Shown piece after piece: positions 8,722-22,800 of a stretch of DNA of 64,000 bases (position 1 is its first letter; each line of letters begins with the position of its first letter). Under the pieces are notes generated by a model that had not been told where the DNA came from, did no database searches, and saw only the letters and a program-made list of their open reading frames with translations. This DNA is from Guadua angustifolia (lineage: Eukaryota > Streptophyta > Magnoliopsida > Poales > Poaceae): the NCBI GenBank assembly GCA_036346375.1, contig CM070517.1, positions 15,355,161 to 15,419,160 of the forward strand. The letters are read 5' to 3'. The position numbers and the translations under genes are program-made.

Positions 8722-11700
8722 TGTGAGACCCGTTCGGATGAGCAGGAACCTCCATGTGATTCTTGTGCTATTCCTGGATTAGTAGCTAGCACTCACATGT
8801 TTACAACAATTGGAAATCACAACCATACAAAACATTAATTAAGCGGAACGATTACACAAATAATATTACAACTCGAGAAATATAGCAGAAAAGAAGCAAG
8901 CCTTGTGGTTTGCCCAACCAATCCAAGCAGTAACCGACTGCATAAACCCGGATAGAACACGGCGAAGAAAAATCCGCAACTGCGTTTAAAACGAACTTCG
9001 AAGCCGCTAACTCAACCACCTACAATATAATTAGGCAAGGGTGAGTATTTTACATACTCAAGCAAGACTTGAGCAAATCCTACAATACATGCAGGCCATT
9101 TCAAAGGAAGGCTTCTCAGATTAATTTGCATAAAGCGAAATTGAATTGTAAAACAAGTTATTTGCAAACGGAATTTATAAAAAAGCAAGCTTGATTGATA
9201 GCAAATAAATAAAGCATAATAACACTCACAGTCCTCCATGACGTGAGCGGCGAACATTCCATAACCTGAAAATCATCCATGCCGGCCCTTCGGCAAAACA
9301 CAGTTTGCAAAACAAATGATACCAACCCATTTGAGAAATAATAAAACATCTAGCATTGGAATAAAATCACCAAGTGCTCATGACCGCGAGCGCGGCTAAT
9401 TAATTAGATTTAAACTCTGCAGAGGTGTACAACTTTACCCGCAAGGAATGATCAACTTTTGCCCGACACACTTCTTTAGGTGTGACGTCAAGAAGACCAT
9501 ACATAGTCATTATATTATCTAGACGTGGCTTTGGTCCAGCCCGGGACGTTAACCCCTGCCGTAGAACTAGAAACACACACCCAAGTCGTGGGCCCACATT
9601 CACACACCCAACACAACGTTTCTAAACACGGCAGTATGCATAATCAGCTGCATTAGCAAGTAGACTGACGGAATACCCGTCGAGTAGTCCCGACCGAAAA
9701 CACGTGCAAAGCTCCCGCCTACCAATGAACAAAGCCATGTCTAAATATATAACATGCTATGGCTAACCCATCCTCACCCTTGTGGTTTGCACGGAAATCT
9801 CGGATCAATAGCGTCCCATTGCTCGGTCCTTAATCCGACACGGGCGATACTCCACCCTACACTACGTGCAATTCCTTTCTGCACAACCGGCTATTGCCAA
9901 TAATCGCCCGCATCAAAGCATAGTTTCATTTTGGGTTTTAATCAAAATTACCCACAACCAACAAAGGCCATTTTCCATGTTTTCGAGAAACAACTATTGA
10001 TTTGATCATCACTATTTTGATTCTAAAGCATGGCTAGCGAGAATAAAATAAACGATATACCCATGATGACATTAAGTAATGCCTAACCTTAATCTATGGC
10101 TATCAAGGTTCACATGTCATAATTATCAAAGGAGATTCACAAGACAACGGTATAAATACCAATCCACAAAATAGCAATTTACATAAAGTAATCGCATGCA
10201 TAAAACAATTTGATGCACAAAAGGAATATAAAATATTGGGCTCAATATGGTCAAAGGATGCTTGCCTTGCTTAATTGGCGCTTCTGACGAGGACGAGGAT
10301 ACGATTGACGAAGACGGCATTTACTTAAACAAAGAACGTCGGGCTCTACACGTCGATCAACGGAAAAATACAGCAAAGCAAATAACTAACTTCATTAAGA
10401 GCGAAAGAAATAGATGGCAAGAACAAATAAACTCTTCACAAGAACAGGGATTGCTCTTTATGGGTTTATCAATCTTATTTTACGAATTCAAGATGCAAAA
10501 ATAGGTTAAGATTAAATGAATTAATCATTAGTTACAAAGTTCATTGACTTACTATTCATGATATGAGCTTCTGCCAAATCTTATTACCTACAAGCTTTGC
10601 TCTAATAGGATTCAGAGCCAAAGCAAGATAAAATAGGAATATTTTCTTAGATTACGGTAGATTATATCCTAAAGATCATTTCTAAGCTGTTCTGTACTAA
10701 ATTCAGATTTAGATGAGCTACTTTGCGAGTTAATGAATAGGCTTTAAATGATCATATTATATTATGAACGAATACTTCTTTACCTTTGATTGATTTCACG
10801 TAGAATTAGTTTTATACAAGTTGAGACTATTGATTTAGGCTACTGATAGCATATTCGTGATATTTGAGAAGGTTCTGGTGATAAAAATAACTTAACTACA
10901 GGTTTCATCATTTGCAACTACTGTTAACCGCTTAATCGTACTACAACCTAAGGTAATGTGATTATTTAGGGTTGTTCATCTATTAAGATTAATATGCAAA
11001 TTATGGTAAAATATGGTTATTTCTTCATAATGAGATGATTTATACTTTGTATAACAATCTTAAGCTGATTCCATAAATTTTTGGCTTTAGCTGATACATT
11101 ATCTTTATTACTGAAAAGGCTTAAGTGGCATTACGAAGTTTACACTGTTCGGAATCGGCAGGAAAGGGAAATGACAGGTTAACACTTAATGGTTTTGATC
11201 TAATAAGAAGAATATGCCAATCTTGATAAAATGTGATTATCTTTTTATAGCAGGGTAGGCTATACTTTGAAGAACACTACTAAACTAGTTCCACAAGTTT
11301 TAAGATTTGGATTAGATATTGTATTCACTGACGAAAAAGCTTAAGTGACAACTAAAGCTTACGATTTACCGAATCGGCCAAAAGGTAAACATGACGACTA
11401 ACAATGACGGGTTTTGGACCAGCTAGATTTAAATGGAAAGCATACTGAAATTAAGATGTTTTTGCTGAATATGGTAGTACAAACTTTGTAGAGTGTTACT
11501 AAACTAGTTTTACGTATTTCAGTGTTTAGACGAGTTATTTTATCTACTGCTGAAATAGCCTAAATGATCATATTTGCAAACCTTAAATCGGCCAAGTTTC
11601 AATCTTAATTCCCAACTAACTTATACATGATTCTTGATTCATTTCTCAGGTATTAGCAAAGTATCATCCTAGAAATGCTTTAAAGTTGATTTTGCATTAT

Positions 11701-14081
11701 TTTGCTTTTAACTGCAATAGATTATTTATTTACTTATTGTTACAATCAATATTTCCTTTCATTAAGAGAATGCTAATTGAGTATGATTCTAAGTATTTAT
11801 GCACACATGGGTTCTTGATGTTTTCAGGAACCTATTCAAAGTGCTGCCACCATTTTATGAGCTATCATGCTACTATTCTTACTAATGTTCACACTAAGGT
11901 GCATTAATGGTCACAATGCAATACATAAACTTAGTTCCAAATATTTAATATCTCGGCATGATCTGGCTCATTGAAATCCCGAAGCACATAATCATTTCTT
12001 ATATGATTTTATGAACTATTATACCCTCATTTCTATTAATGGCCATAATAGGGTTCCTTAAGGGTTATGAAACAATTAAGTTAAATTGAGTTCAATCATT
12101 ATAGGATTTTACATTTCGGGTTTATCATGATTCCAGAGACAACAAGAACTTATTTTATGATTGTAAGAATTATATTTTCTATGCAAGCAATAATATACAT
12201 AATTGAGTTTATTCAAATCTTAAATTTTCATAATTGCTTTGTGACTCGAATTTAATGTTTTTGGATATTTAAATACATTATGATCCTAGCTTCGCATTAA
12301 TATTTATCTCACCATTTCAGTTACTATTATTCACAATTTCCCATTAAAATCATATTAGCATTATAACCATGGTTTAATATAAATGATTATTCAGAGGTCC
12401 GAAATTAAATGTTTTTACATATTTATATTCTCAGTGATTTTAGATGATTATACAAATTTATTGCACTAGAATTAAATTAATATTTCACAAGATATTCGAA
12501 GGTTAATTGTCTGCCAGCTGAAAATTGCTAAGAAAAGGAACAATACGTTTTCAAGAGGAGACGCCTTTTGACTCGTGTCTTCATCAACCTTGCGATGTTG
12601 ACTTCTAGCCCCATTGCGCAGACAGGAAGAACAGAGGTCCGGTTAGGGCATGGCGGCGAGGGCGTTCGCGAAGTTCAGCGAAAAGTCGAGGGCATGGAGA
12701 GCATCACTCGGCGAGGAGTCTGGAGGCGGTGTTGATTCGGCCGAGAGGGGCCAGTGGGCGCGCCACCGAGCTCCGGTAGCGCAGTGAAATGGCGGTAGGT
12801 GGAAGAGGAAGAACATGGCGTTAGGGCTTGAACCGATGGCACTAACAAAGATCAATGGATGCCGAGATTCCATTTGAGAGGTCGAACGAGGAGGAAACTC
12901 ATCGGGAGCTCCCACGCTGGCCGGACTTGGGGAAGAAGGTGCTCACGGTGGCGCCACATTTAGCATGGAAGGGGCTAAATGTTTTGAGGGCTTTTGATCG
13001 GCAAGGCATGAGGATCCTTGGCTCGGGGATTTGGAAATGGGGTACCCTAGAGCTCGGTTTTTGCTTCGCCCTTCGAGCAGCAGAGTATCGGCAATGGAGG
13101 AACTGGGAAGGCTTCCTTGCGCCTGGCTTGAGGAGAGGAGAAGGGAAGTGAGGGGAATGGGAGAGGAGGCCCTTGTGGTCAGGGAGGAGTGGCTCATAGC
13201 CAGAGATTTGCAGCGCTGAGTGAGATTCGTGGCGTTGATCGCTAGCTCGCTCCACTCAAGTCTTCGAGAAAATTCTTGATGGAGCGAATCGCCGGAGAGT
13301 CACCAGTGGAACGAACTGAGTACAGTGAACGGCAGCAAGGCTCTGGGTCCATTGTCAGTGACGGGAAGTTTCTCCAATGCGCCAACGGAACGGAGTAGTA
13401 ACGATTGGCCCACACGGTAGTGAGTGATCAAAGGAAAACAGGGCGATTGGGGTTGATTTCTCTTTTTCTCTGATTTTGTTGCGCTATCAGATCATGGTGT
13501 GAATTCATCAAACTTTTTGACCAAGGTCTATAGATATATTTCGATGTCCGGTAAAATTTTCAGATTAAAATGAGTTACTGAGAATTCACTAATATTCTTT
13601 CAATAATGACCATTAGAATTTCTAACCTTTGGCTTCGACTTTTATTTGAGATCAAACGAAGTCTATTATTTTTCAAACTTTGTTTTTCAAAAGGATTTGA
13701 TTTCAGAATGCTTACGTAAAGTTTCCAACTCCATTTGTGATTCCATTATTTCATGTGAATTCCGACAATATATTATTTTGGATTTAAATGTTGGCTTTCC
13801 ATTTTATCTCTTCATTTCTTTATACATAAAATTTCAACTGCTGGCTAAAATGATTTAATTGAATGATCAGGGTTCTCATGGTAATTTTCTAAATTTTTAC
13901 ATTTTACATTTTTGCCTTTTTACCATTATCCATTCTTTAATTCTCTTTATTGGATTTCTCATGCAATGCAAAACTCCAAGGGAAATTCAAATAAAACCAA
14001 TAATGCCAAGAAACTCAGAAATAAATATTTTCAAATTTAAAATATTTATTTTTACTTAATTGCATTTTTCGGGATGTTACA
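8722..14081 (-). repeat. 3' LTR (left copy) of the Tekay-like element
   Basis: It is 5.36 kb long, ending in TGTGAGACCC at 8722 and TGTTACA at 14081 on the plus strand. Most is AT-rich; a GC-rich block lies at about 12600-13440, perhaps the transcribed leader. About four diverged 210-230 bp repeats lie between 10640 and 11600. ORFs inside are short and not conserved in frame between the two LTRs. Confidence 0.9.
10640..11600. repeat. Diverged tandem repeats inside the Tekay-like LTR
   Basis: The anchor GAAAAGGCTTAAGTG and its variants recur near 10735, 11115, 11335 and 11550, each with related flanks (TATACTTTG..., ACTAAACTAGTT...). The clearest spacing is about 210-230 bp. The same array occurs in the right LTR at about 21745-22700. 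Confidence 0.55.
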
Positions 14082-14096
14082 GATCTACCCCCCTTA
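14082..14096 (-). promoter_or_regulatory. Polypurine tract of the Tekay-like element
   Basis: The sense strand reads TAAGGGGGGTAGATC immediately before the TGTAAC start of the left LTR. It overlaps the last codons of decayed pol, as in intact Tekay elements. Confidence 0.75.
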
Positions 14097-17000
14097 CAGA
14101 AATCTCGACCCCGAGATTTGGCAGGTCTAAGGGGAAAGTATTTCTAAAAGAAATTAGGAACTTCTCCTTGCGTCGGTTTTCTCGTTTTCCAAATTACTTC
14201 TTCTTCAGAATGATTCACTCCGCTGAATCTTGATCATCTTACAGAATTTATTACGAGTATGGCGTTCAGCTTCTTTTAAGATTTTAAATCGGATGTTCCC
14301 GATGAGTTAATTTAGGTTATAGATCGATTTCATTTAACTTGGTGAGCTTAGAAGGAAGACGAAGACATTTTGAATACTAGGGCTAAGATGACAACTTTAA
14401 TTTATATGCCTTTTGTCCCAATTTTCTCAACGTTACGATATGGCCTAATATATCGCAGCGCCAAGTTTACTTCAGATGTGGAAACGGTGAATACCACAAA
14501 TCTTGCAATTTTCGAGGATGAGATAGATTTGGGAATTCTTTATCGAGGTGACTTTGTCGTTCTGTCGATACATCGCCTTCATTACAATTGCTTTACTGGA
14601 CCTTCGTCTTGCGATTCCAAGCTGTCGTGCGAAGAAATAGAGAAAAGAATTCTATTTAGGTTTTGTGTAAGTAGATGAGAGATACTACCATATATATCTC
14701 TTTTGATTAAAAACCCAAGATTGTTAATACGGACAATCAAATTTAGAGAATAGCATTTAGTATGCTTAGGATACTGGAGGTGAAAGAAAAGATGTATTCT
14801 TATTAGATTCATTTAGGAAGAATCAATGTTATTATCCGTAAGGATAATGATTGATATGCCTAATTCTACATCTGTTGATGACATGAGTTGAGGAAAAAAT
14901 GTCATTTGAATTGACTTTAAATTGAAAACAAGGTAGCAATAATTCGGGATTGGGTTGAGGTAGAAGAATTATAAAGTGATCCCGATGATTTGATTCGTTT
15001 TGATCACTTTGGTAGACAAAGGGTTTTCATCTCTTTTGGATTGGCAAACTATGAAGGAATGAAATGTACAGAAGCAACAGAATGTTGGCAAGAATTGAAT
15101 ACACAAGGAACGTCCTCAATATCACAACAAGTGCTAGATACAATCATATGGAAAAGATGTTTATGTTCAACGCCTGATATCGAGGCAGGGGTTGACATGA
15201 GCACTTATTGTTTTCTAAGTCCTTGCGATGGCTTTGGAAAATTTCTAAGGTCTTCCTTGATGAGGTGAAGTAGAACTATTTTTGGGCAGATGTTGGCGGA
15301 GTGTCTGAGTTCTTTTCGGTTGATATAGGTGACGTTGTCCATTTTATCCAGAACAACGAAAAACTATTTACTGATGTTGTACAATAAATGATCAGGAAAT
15401 GACTAGGATCAAGGAGTTAACCTTGGAATAAACTTTGAATTTTGGTAGGATTCAATTACATAAATATTTTTCCTGGTACTACCCCTGGTAGGTTACAAAC
15501 TTCCTTCGCGAGTAGGCGTTGCGAATAACTGGGACTGACATTTTGAGTTAGATTAGGTGCAAGCTTAAAGGATTGTTGATCTTCAGATTCTTGAAGTCAG
15601 TTTTAAGGTTGTTACAAAGCGTCCTAGGGTTGCGAATGAAATAGAGTCTGCTTCTGATTTAGGTAATTGTTGGCATAATGCCCCACATTTACCACAACAA
15701 AAGCAAATAATATTGACTTTCTGGTTTTGAGTAACGGACAGATGTTCATTGTGTTGAGATAATCTTGTTTTAGATTATTTCCTATTCCTCAGTTGTGCGT
15801 CAAAGTTGTTGGGCTCTGGAAGTTTGATTCAGAGTTTGTGTCGGTTAGCAAATAGTAATAGCGGTAGAGTTATTGCCATATGAGTACCGGTCTGCTGGAA
15901 ATCAGAGTCCGAGTAGATTTCTTCTCAGGACAAGTGTTCTTGTTCAACTGTCACTTCTTCAATTGATTATTTGAGTAAACTGCTTCAAATTTTATTTCTC
16001 CAATTCTTGAAGTTAAAATTTTGATCAAGTCTTCCATGACATATGGTCATTTCTTTTTCAAGGTTTTGATAAAGGTTTAAAAGAACAAGATATTCGTTTT
16101 TGAAAACGAACATGCGGCATGACAGAGTTTGAAAGAAATCATCACTCAAAAGTGACAAGCTGTTTTCAACGGGAAAACAGACTAAGACAGCAACTAGTTT
16201 CGAGTTCACCTTCACGTGCAAATTCGTGAAGGCGGATTTTTGCAAGAATGCAAAACAAAGAAAGTACTAGAATGTTTGTGATAGAAAGGATGTCTACCAG
16301 ATTTGTTGAATTGCATGAGGAAGGGATTGGTGCAAATAGCCGAAGGGCATTTACAGAGGCAATCAGCCTAGGGTTGCATGCGTGTAGGAAAAGGAAAATA
16401 CAAATCTTAGGCTCTGGCTAAAGAAAGACCCGATTCTATATATGGCAAGAATCCTGGCTAATCCCCATTGTCTAACAGTTTGAGATCAAAGCAAAGGCGA
16501 TAGTTAGCCGAGTGAGATTTTCGCCAACACAGAGAAGTTTGTGTGCGTTTTATTTTCACCTGGGTTTCACATATGTGATGCTTGGTTAGGAGGGTACGAC
16601 GAATGACTCTAGAATCTCTCTGGATATAATCACTGAACCATTACCTTGACTGGCGATTATGGCTACTAAAGACAGTTGCTCTTCCTAGGATATTCCTTAA
16701 GCGATATTTTCTGAACGGCTAATCTTCTCTTTTTTTTCTGATTGCCAAACCTTTAGCAACTAAGGCTCAAAATTTCTCTTGCTAACGTTGAATTGCATTA
16801 GCAACCGTGGTATCTAGGGGCATTGAGTTGGGCAATGGTATTTACAAGAGATAAGGATGGGGCACCAATGTATAAATGGGTGACGGTTTGTGGTGCTGCA
16901 GAGAAGAAGCGGGGTAAATTGAGAAAACTCGGACAGTATTTAAAAGGGAATGAGGATGTTCCCACAAAATATGAACTGGTGTGAGTAAAAGCGACTAAGT

Positions 17001-19824
17001 TGCAGCAGTGCATGCAACAAGTAGCGGTTTCACTGCTTGATTAACCTAAGTATGGGGAAAGCTAAATGGTGAGTGCATATGTGACGAACAACGATTTCGA
17101 TCGTCCTTCGCAAAGTAACTAATGGTGTCACTTATAGAACATTTTTCCAGAGAACAATTTCCTTCATTATCGAGTGCGATTGATTGCACTCTCAACAACA
17201 AAGATGCCTTATTTCCCTAGCAAGTGCAAGCATGATCTTAGATCAATTGGGTTAATCAACACTTCAAAGAATAATGCGTAGGTTTCGAATAAGGTATAGA
17301 AGTAGATTTTTTTCTAAACCATTTTCTTTCTGACAGTAACTGCACCAATATTAGAATTATTTTGTGCGAGTTATTAGAACAGAAGGGTGTGCATTTGGTG
17401 ATTTGGTTCAATTATGGTGAGCATTTGCACCACGGTTATAGATACTAGTAATCGTTTTTCTTGTTAGTTTGTTTTTGCGCGTGCACTTTTTGAACTTAAG
17501 GAAAGCGGAGAGTTACAACGATTGCTATATTGAAAAGGAAGTGTTTTAGCTAAATACCAAGGATTTGGTTGAACTTGGATAGGATTATTATTTCTTGGCA
17601 GTTTGAATCTTGCGTTGTTTCACGAGGTAGATAAGGAATGTTAGCGGTTTATACCGAGTATTATTAGTAAGAATAAGTCAATTTAAAGAGAGGTACACGG
17701 TACGTCAAAATATTTGAGATGAATGAAAGAATGCATTTTAACCAAGATTATTTGGGGAGAGCTGAAGGTCAGTTATAAAGGCTAAAGATTTTATTACTCA
17801 TTACTTTTGGTAGGTGTGTTAGTGAATTGTGTAGCGGGCATTCTGCGACAATATTTATTAGAGTAAAGTTATTTAGACAGAATTCTATTGGATTAGAGGC
17901 GTTTCGCAACTGCGTTTGACAAGATATTGGAATCGGAGAAGGATGGTTAGATAAGGGTTATCTACATACGGAGTAATATTTGATTCTGTCCAATTAACTC
18001 TAGTTGTGGTCTCCATGCAGATTATGAAATTTTTGATTTAGTTTATAAGGCAACATTTCGTTCTTTAAAATCTTTTTAATTAAAATTTTCTTATGAAGCA
18101 GGGTTAACACATCGCAAATTTCAACCTAGTGGTTTAACATTCACGAGAGTAACCCGAAAGAAATACAAAAGATAGACGACAAAATTTCAATAACACAGAA
18201 ATACTATACATATACTTAACTCAGTACATAGGAAGGGTATCTATGGTTCTTCTTTCTACTGGTCATATGTATTTATGTATAAAAGATGTACTATATTGCT
18301 AGGATAACATGTAGCTCGTATACTGCTATATTCCAAGGTAGACTATTCGACGACGAGTCTTCTTTTAATCTTCGCACCACTTGCTGTGTTAGTCTTCTGA
18401 GGCTTCAATGAAGTCGAAGAGGTTGTGATGCTTTTTACTTCTATCTTCTTGAAGTTACTGATGCAGACATCACGACGATGTTGATTTGTTACCAGAATTA
18501 TTTTCAAAAGACTTGTTGGTGGTTTTCCACTTCGCAAAAAGATAAGAAACTAAATACTTCTAAAAAGAATAACTGAGGAGTAGAGAAAGGGATATTCTAC
18601 AGAGAAATGAATACACAGATGAGGAGATTAAATTCTATAGATGGGAAAGAGTATACAGATAAGAAGTTTAATTTCTATAGATGGGAAAATAATATATGTG
18701 TAACTGATGCTACGAGTAACATTAATTATACACATACTCTTTTTATATTTCTTTTTAGGAAATAGAGTTTTCAACTTTTTCAGTTTTCCTTTCGACGATC
18801 ATTCCAATGTCTATATTCGGGAAGCATAGAACTTTTTCGATTCTAACTTAAACTCACAATACAGAAGTTGGGCAAAGTAATGAGGTGAGTTTTTGTGGCA
18901 TGGTTAGACGCCATTACTGGAACATTAAGTTTTTAGCTAGCCTAAAGCAGCTTAAGTTAATTTGGTGTTTACTAATATGGTGATATCTTGCACTTGGTTT
19001 ATACATGCATGGTATGATCTCAAGCAAAGCTAAGAGTAATAATAGAGACTATATTACTAATCTGAATGAGATTAAATTTTTCAAGAAAGGCTAATGACTA
19101 TAATGGTTACACAAGTAAGAATTTATACAGAAGAAGGGACAAGTTTGTATAAAGCTTTACAGAAAGATGAGATAAGCTATTTCATGACTTCTTATTGATC
19201 CTATGGTTTGAATTCTCCATATTCATACATGAGGACAATCTATTGCGAAACTGTAACCTGGAGGTTAAGCTCACATATAAATCGGTCCTGGCATTCAAAA
19301 TAAAGACCAATTTCATGTAGCACGACATAACAACAACATACATTGCTCTTTATAACTAGAGCGGAATAATATGCTATGCGCAAATGGTTTCTTATCTTAA
19401 GCTAGATCGTAAGATATTCTAATCTTCTGCCTTTTTCCGTGAGTGAAGCTGTTTCTTTGTGAAGTAGCATCTTCAAGTTGTGCTTCTGTTTTGTCGAAAT
19501 GGCGAAGCGTTGACTGACTGCCTTGAGATGTTGGCGCATACATTGCAGTCTTCTTCGGTTGGCATGAGGAATGATAGTGACATCTCTTGAACATCTTCAG
19601 AACAGTAGCGAAGATAAACCATGACAAGGATTTCTTTTTCAGGAAAGAGGAGTTTGTTTACAAAACAAAATGAATGTAGAGACAAGAGTAGAGTCTTACG
19701 AATGAGGAAAGATAGCAAAGTCTACATTTTGCAAATATAGTAACTTTTGGAAGTAAGATTTTGAATTTGCTTATTCTAATGCTAACGACCATTCCATCTA
19801 AGGTTTATCCTACGGTCGAAGATA

Positions 19825-19836
19825 GCTCGATACCAA
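19825..19836 (-). promoter_or_regulatory. Primer binding site of the Tekay-like element
   Basis: The sense strand reads TTGGTATCGAGC just inside the right LTR. It matches the complement of the initiator tRNA-Met 3' end (TGGTATCAGAGC) except for one missing A. Confidence 0.7.
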
Positions 19837-19838
19837 TT

Positions 19839-22800
19839 CGTGAGACCCGTTCGGATGAACAGGAACCTCCATGTGATTCTTGTGCTATTCCTGGATCAAG
19901 AGCTAGCACTCACATGTTTACAACAATTGGAAATCACAACCATACAAAACATTAATTAAGCGGAAACGATTACACAAATAATATTACAACTCGAGAAATA
20001 TAGCAACAAAAAGCAAGCCTTGTGGTTTGCCCAACAAATCCGCGAGTAACCGACTGCATAAACCCGATAGAACACGACGAAGAAAAATCCGCAACTGCTG
20101 CATTTAAAACGAACTCGAAGCCGCGCTAACTCAACCACCTACAATATAATTAGGCAAGGGTGAGTATTTTACATACTCAGCAAGACTTGAGCAAATCCTA
20201 CAATACATGCAGGCCATTTCAAAGGAAGGCTTCTACAGTTAATTTGCATAAAGCGAAATTGAATTGTAAAACAAGTTATTTGCAAACGGAATTTATAAAA
20301 AAGCAAGCTTGATTGATAGCAAATAAATAAAGCATAATAACACTCACAGTCCTCCATGACGTGAGCGGCGAACATTCCATAACCTGAAAATCATCCATGC
20401 CGGCCCTTCGGCAAAAGCACAGTTTGCAAAACAAATGATACCAACCCATTTGAGAAATAATAAAACATCTAGCATTGGAATGAAATCACCAAGTGCTCAT
20501 GACCATGAGCCGCTAATTAATTAGATTTAAACTCTGCAGAGGTGTACAACTTTACCCGCAAGGAATGATCAACTTTTGCCCGACACACTTCCTTAGGTGT
20601 GACGTCAAGAAGACCATACATAGTCATTATATTATCTAGACGTGGCTTTGGTCCAGCCCGGGACGTTAACCCCTCCCGTAGAACTAGAAACACACACCCA
20701 AGCCGTGGGCCCACATTCACACACCCAACACAACGTTTCTAAACACGGCGGTATGCATAATTGCATTAGCAAGTAGACTGACCGAATACCCGTCGAGTAG
20801 TCCCGACCGGAAAACTCGTGCAAAGCTCCGCCTACCAATGAACAAAGCCATGTCTAAATATATAACAAGCTATGGCTAACCCATCCTCACCCTTGTGGTT
20901 TGCACAGAAATCTCGGATCAATAGCGTCCCATTGCTCGGTCCTTAATCCGACACGGGCGATACTCCACCCTACACTACGTGCAATTCCTTTCTGCACAAC
21001 CGGCTATTGCCAATAATCGCCCGCATCAAAGCATAGTTTCATTTTGGGTTTTTAATCAAAATTACCCACAACCAACAGTGCCATTTTCCATGTTTTCAGG
21101 AAACAACTATTGATTTGATCATCAGCTATTTTGATTCTAAAGCATGGCTAAGCAGGAATAAAATAAACGCATATACCCATGATGACATTAAGTAATGCCT
21201 AACCTTAATCTATGGCTATCAAGGTTCACATGTCATAATTATCAAAGGAGATTCACAAGACAACAGGTATAAATACCAATCCACAAAATAGCAATTTACA
21301 TAAAGTAATCGCATGCATAAAACAATTTGATGCACAAAAGGAATATAAAATATTGGGCTCAATATGGTCAAAGGATGCTTGCCTTGCTTAATTGACGCTT
21401 ACGACGAGGACGAGGATACGATTGACGAAGACGACGACGAAACAGCAACGTCGGGCTCTACACGTCGATCAACGGAAAAATACAGCAAAGCAAATAACTA
21501 ACTTCATTAAGAGCGAAAGAAATAGATGGCAAGAACAAATAAACTCTTCACAAGAACAGGGATTGCTCTTTATGGGTTTATCAATCTTATTTTACGAATT
21601 CAAGATGCAAAAATAGGTTAAGATTAAATGAATTAATCATTAGTTACAAAGTTCATTGACTTACTATTCATGATATGAGCTTCTGCCAAATCTTATTACC
21701 TACAAGCTTTGCTCTAATAGGATTCAGAGCCAAAGCAAGATAAAATAGGAATATTTTCTTAGATTACGGTAGATTATATCCTAAAGATCATTTCTAAGCT
21801 GTTCTGTACTAAATTCAGATTTAGATGAGCTACTTTATGAGTTAATGAATAGGCTTTAAATGATCATATTATATTATGAACGAATACTTCTTTACCTTTG
21901 ATTGATTTCACGTAGAATTAGTTTTATACAAGTTGAGACTATTGATTTAGGCTACTGATAGCATATTCGTGATATTTGAGAAGGTTCTGGTGATAAAAAT
22001 AACTTAACTACAGGTTTCATCATTTGCAACTACAGCTCGCTTAATCGTACTACAACCTAAGGTAATGTGATTATTTAGGGTTGTTCATCTATTAAGATTA
22101 ATATGCAAATTATGGTAAAATATGGTTATTTCTTCATAATGAGATGATTTATACTTTGTATAACAATCTTAAGCTGATTCCATAAATTTTTGGCTTTAGC
22201 TGATACATTATCTTTATTCTTGAAAAGGCTTAAGTGGCATTACTGAAGTTTACAATTGTTCGAATCGGCAGAAAGGAAATGACAAGTTAACACTTAATGG
22301 TTTTGATCTAATAAGAAGAATATGCCAATCTTGATAAAATGTGATTATCTTTTATAGCGGGGTAGGCTATACTTTGAAGAACACTACTAAACTAGTTCCA
22401 CAAGTTTTAAGATTTGGATTAGATATTGTATTCATCGATTAAAAAGCTTAAGTGACAACTAAAGCTACGATTTACCGAATCGGCCAAAAGGTAAACATGA
22501 CGACTAACAATGACGGGTTTTGGACCAGCTAGATTTAAATGGAAAGCATACTGAAATTAAGATGTTTTTGCTGAATATGGTAGTACAAACTTTGTAGAGT
22601 GTTACTAAACTAGTTTTACGTATTTCGTTGTTTAGACGAGTTATTTTATCTCTCTTTGAAATAGCCTAAATGATCATATTTGCAAACCTTAAATCGGCCA
22701 AGTTTCAATCTTAATTCCCAACTAACTTATACATGATTCTTGATTCATTTCTCAGGTATTAGCAAAGTATCATCCTAGAAATGCTTTAAAGTTGATTTTG

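Larger units (their letters stand above)
14082..19838 (-). pseudogene. Decayed Tekay-type pol in the interior of the nested element
   Basis: No open gag or pol remains, but the left end still reads as the C-terminus of a Tekay chromovirus polyprotein on the minus strand: NLGVEISVRGVDL followed by TAA that overlaps the LTR start. Further upstream are fragments like the integrase/chromodomain end: ILKEAERHTRNKFCKMIKIQ (about 14220-14290) and LALRYIRPYRNVEKIGTK (about 14410-14465), broken by many stops. The middle and the gag end are too changed for me to read. The interior length, 5757 bp, is close to that of an intact Tekay coding region. Confidence 0.65.

Noticed and set aside
10247..10504. 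Open frame with an Asp/Glu-rich start in the left long LTR
   Set aside because: It is antisense to the element, and the matching right-LTR stretch reads in another frame with a different N-terminus.
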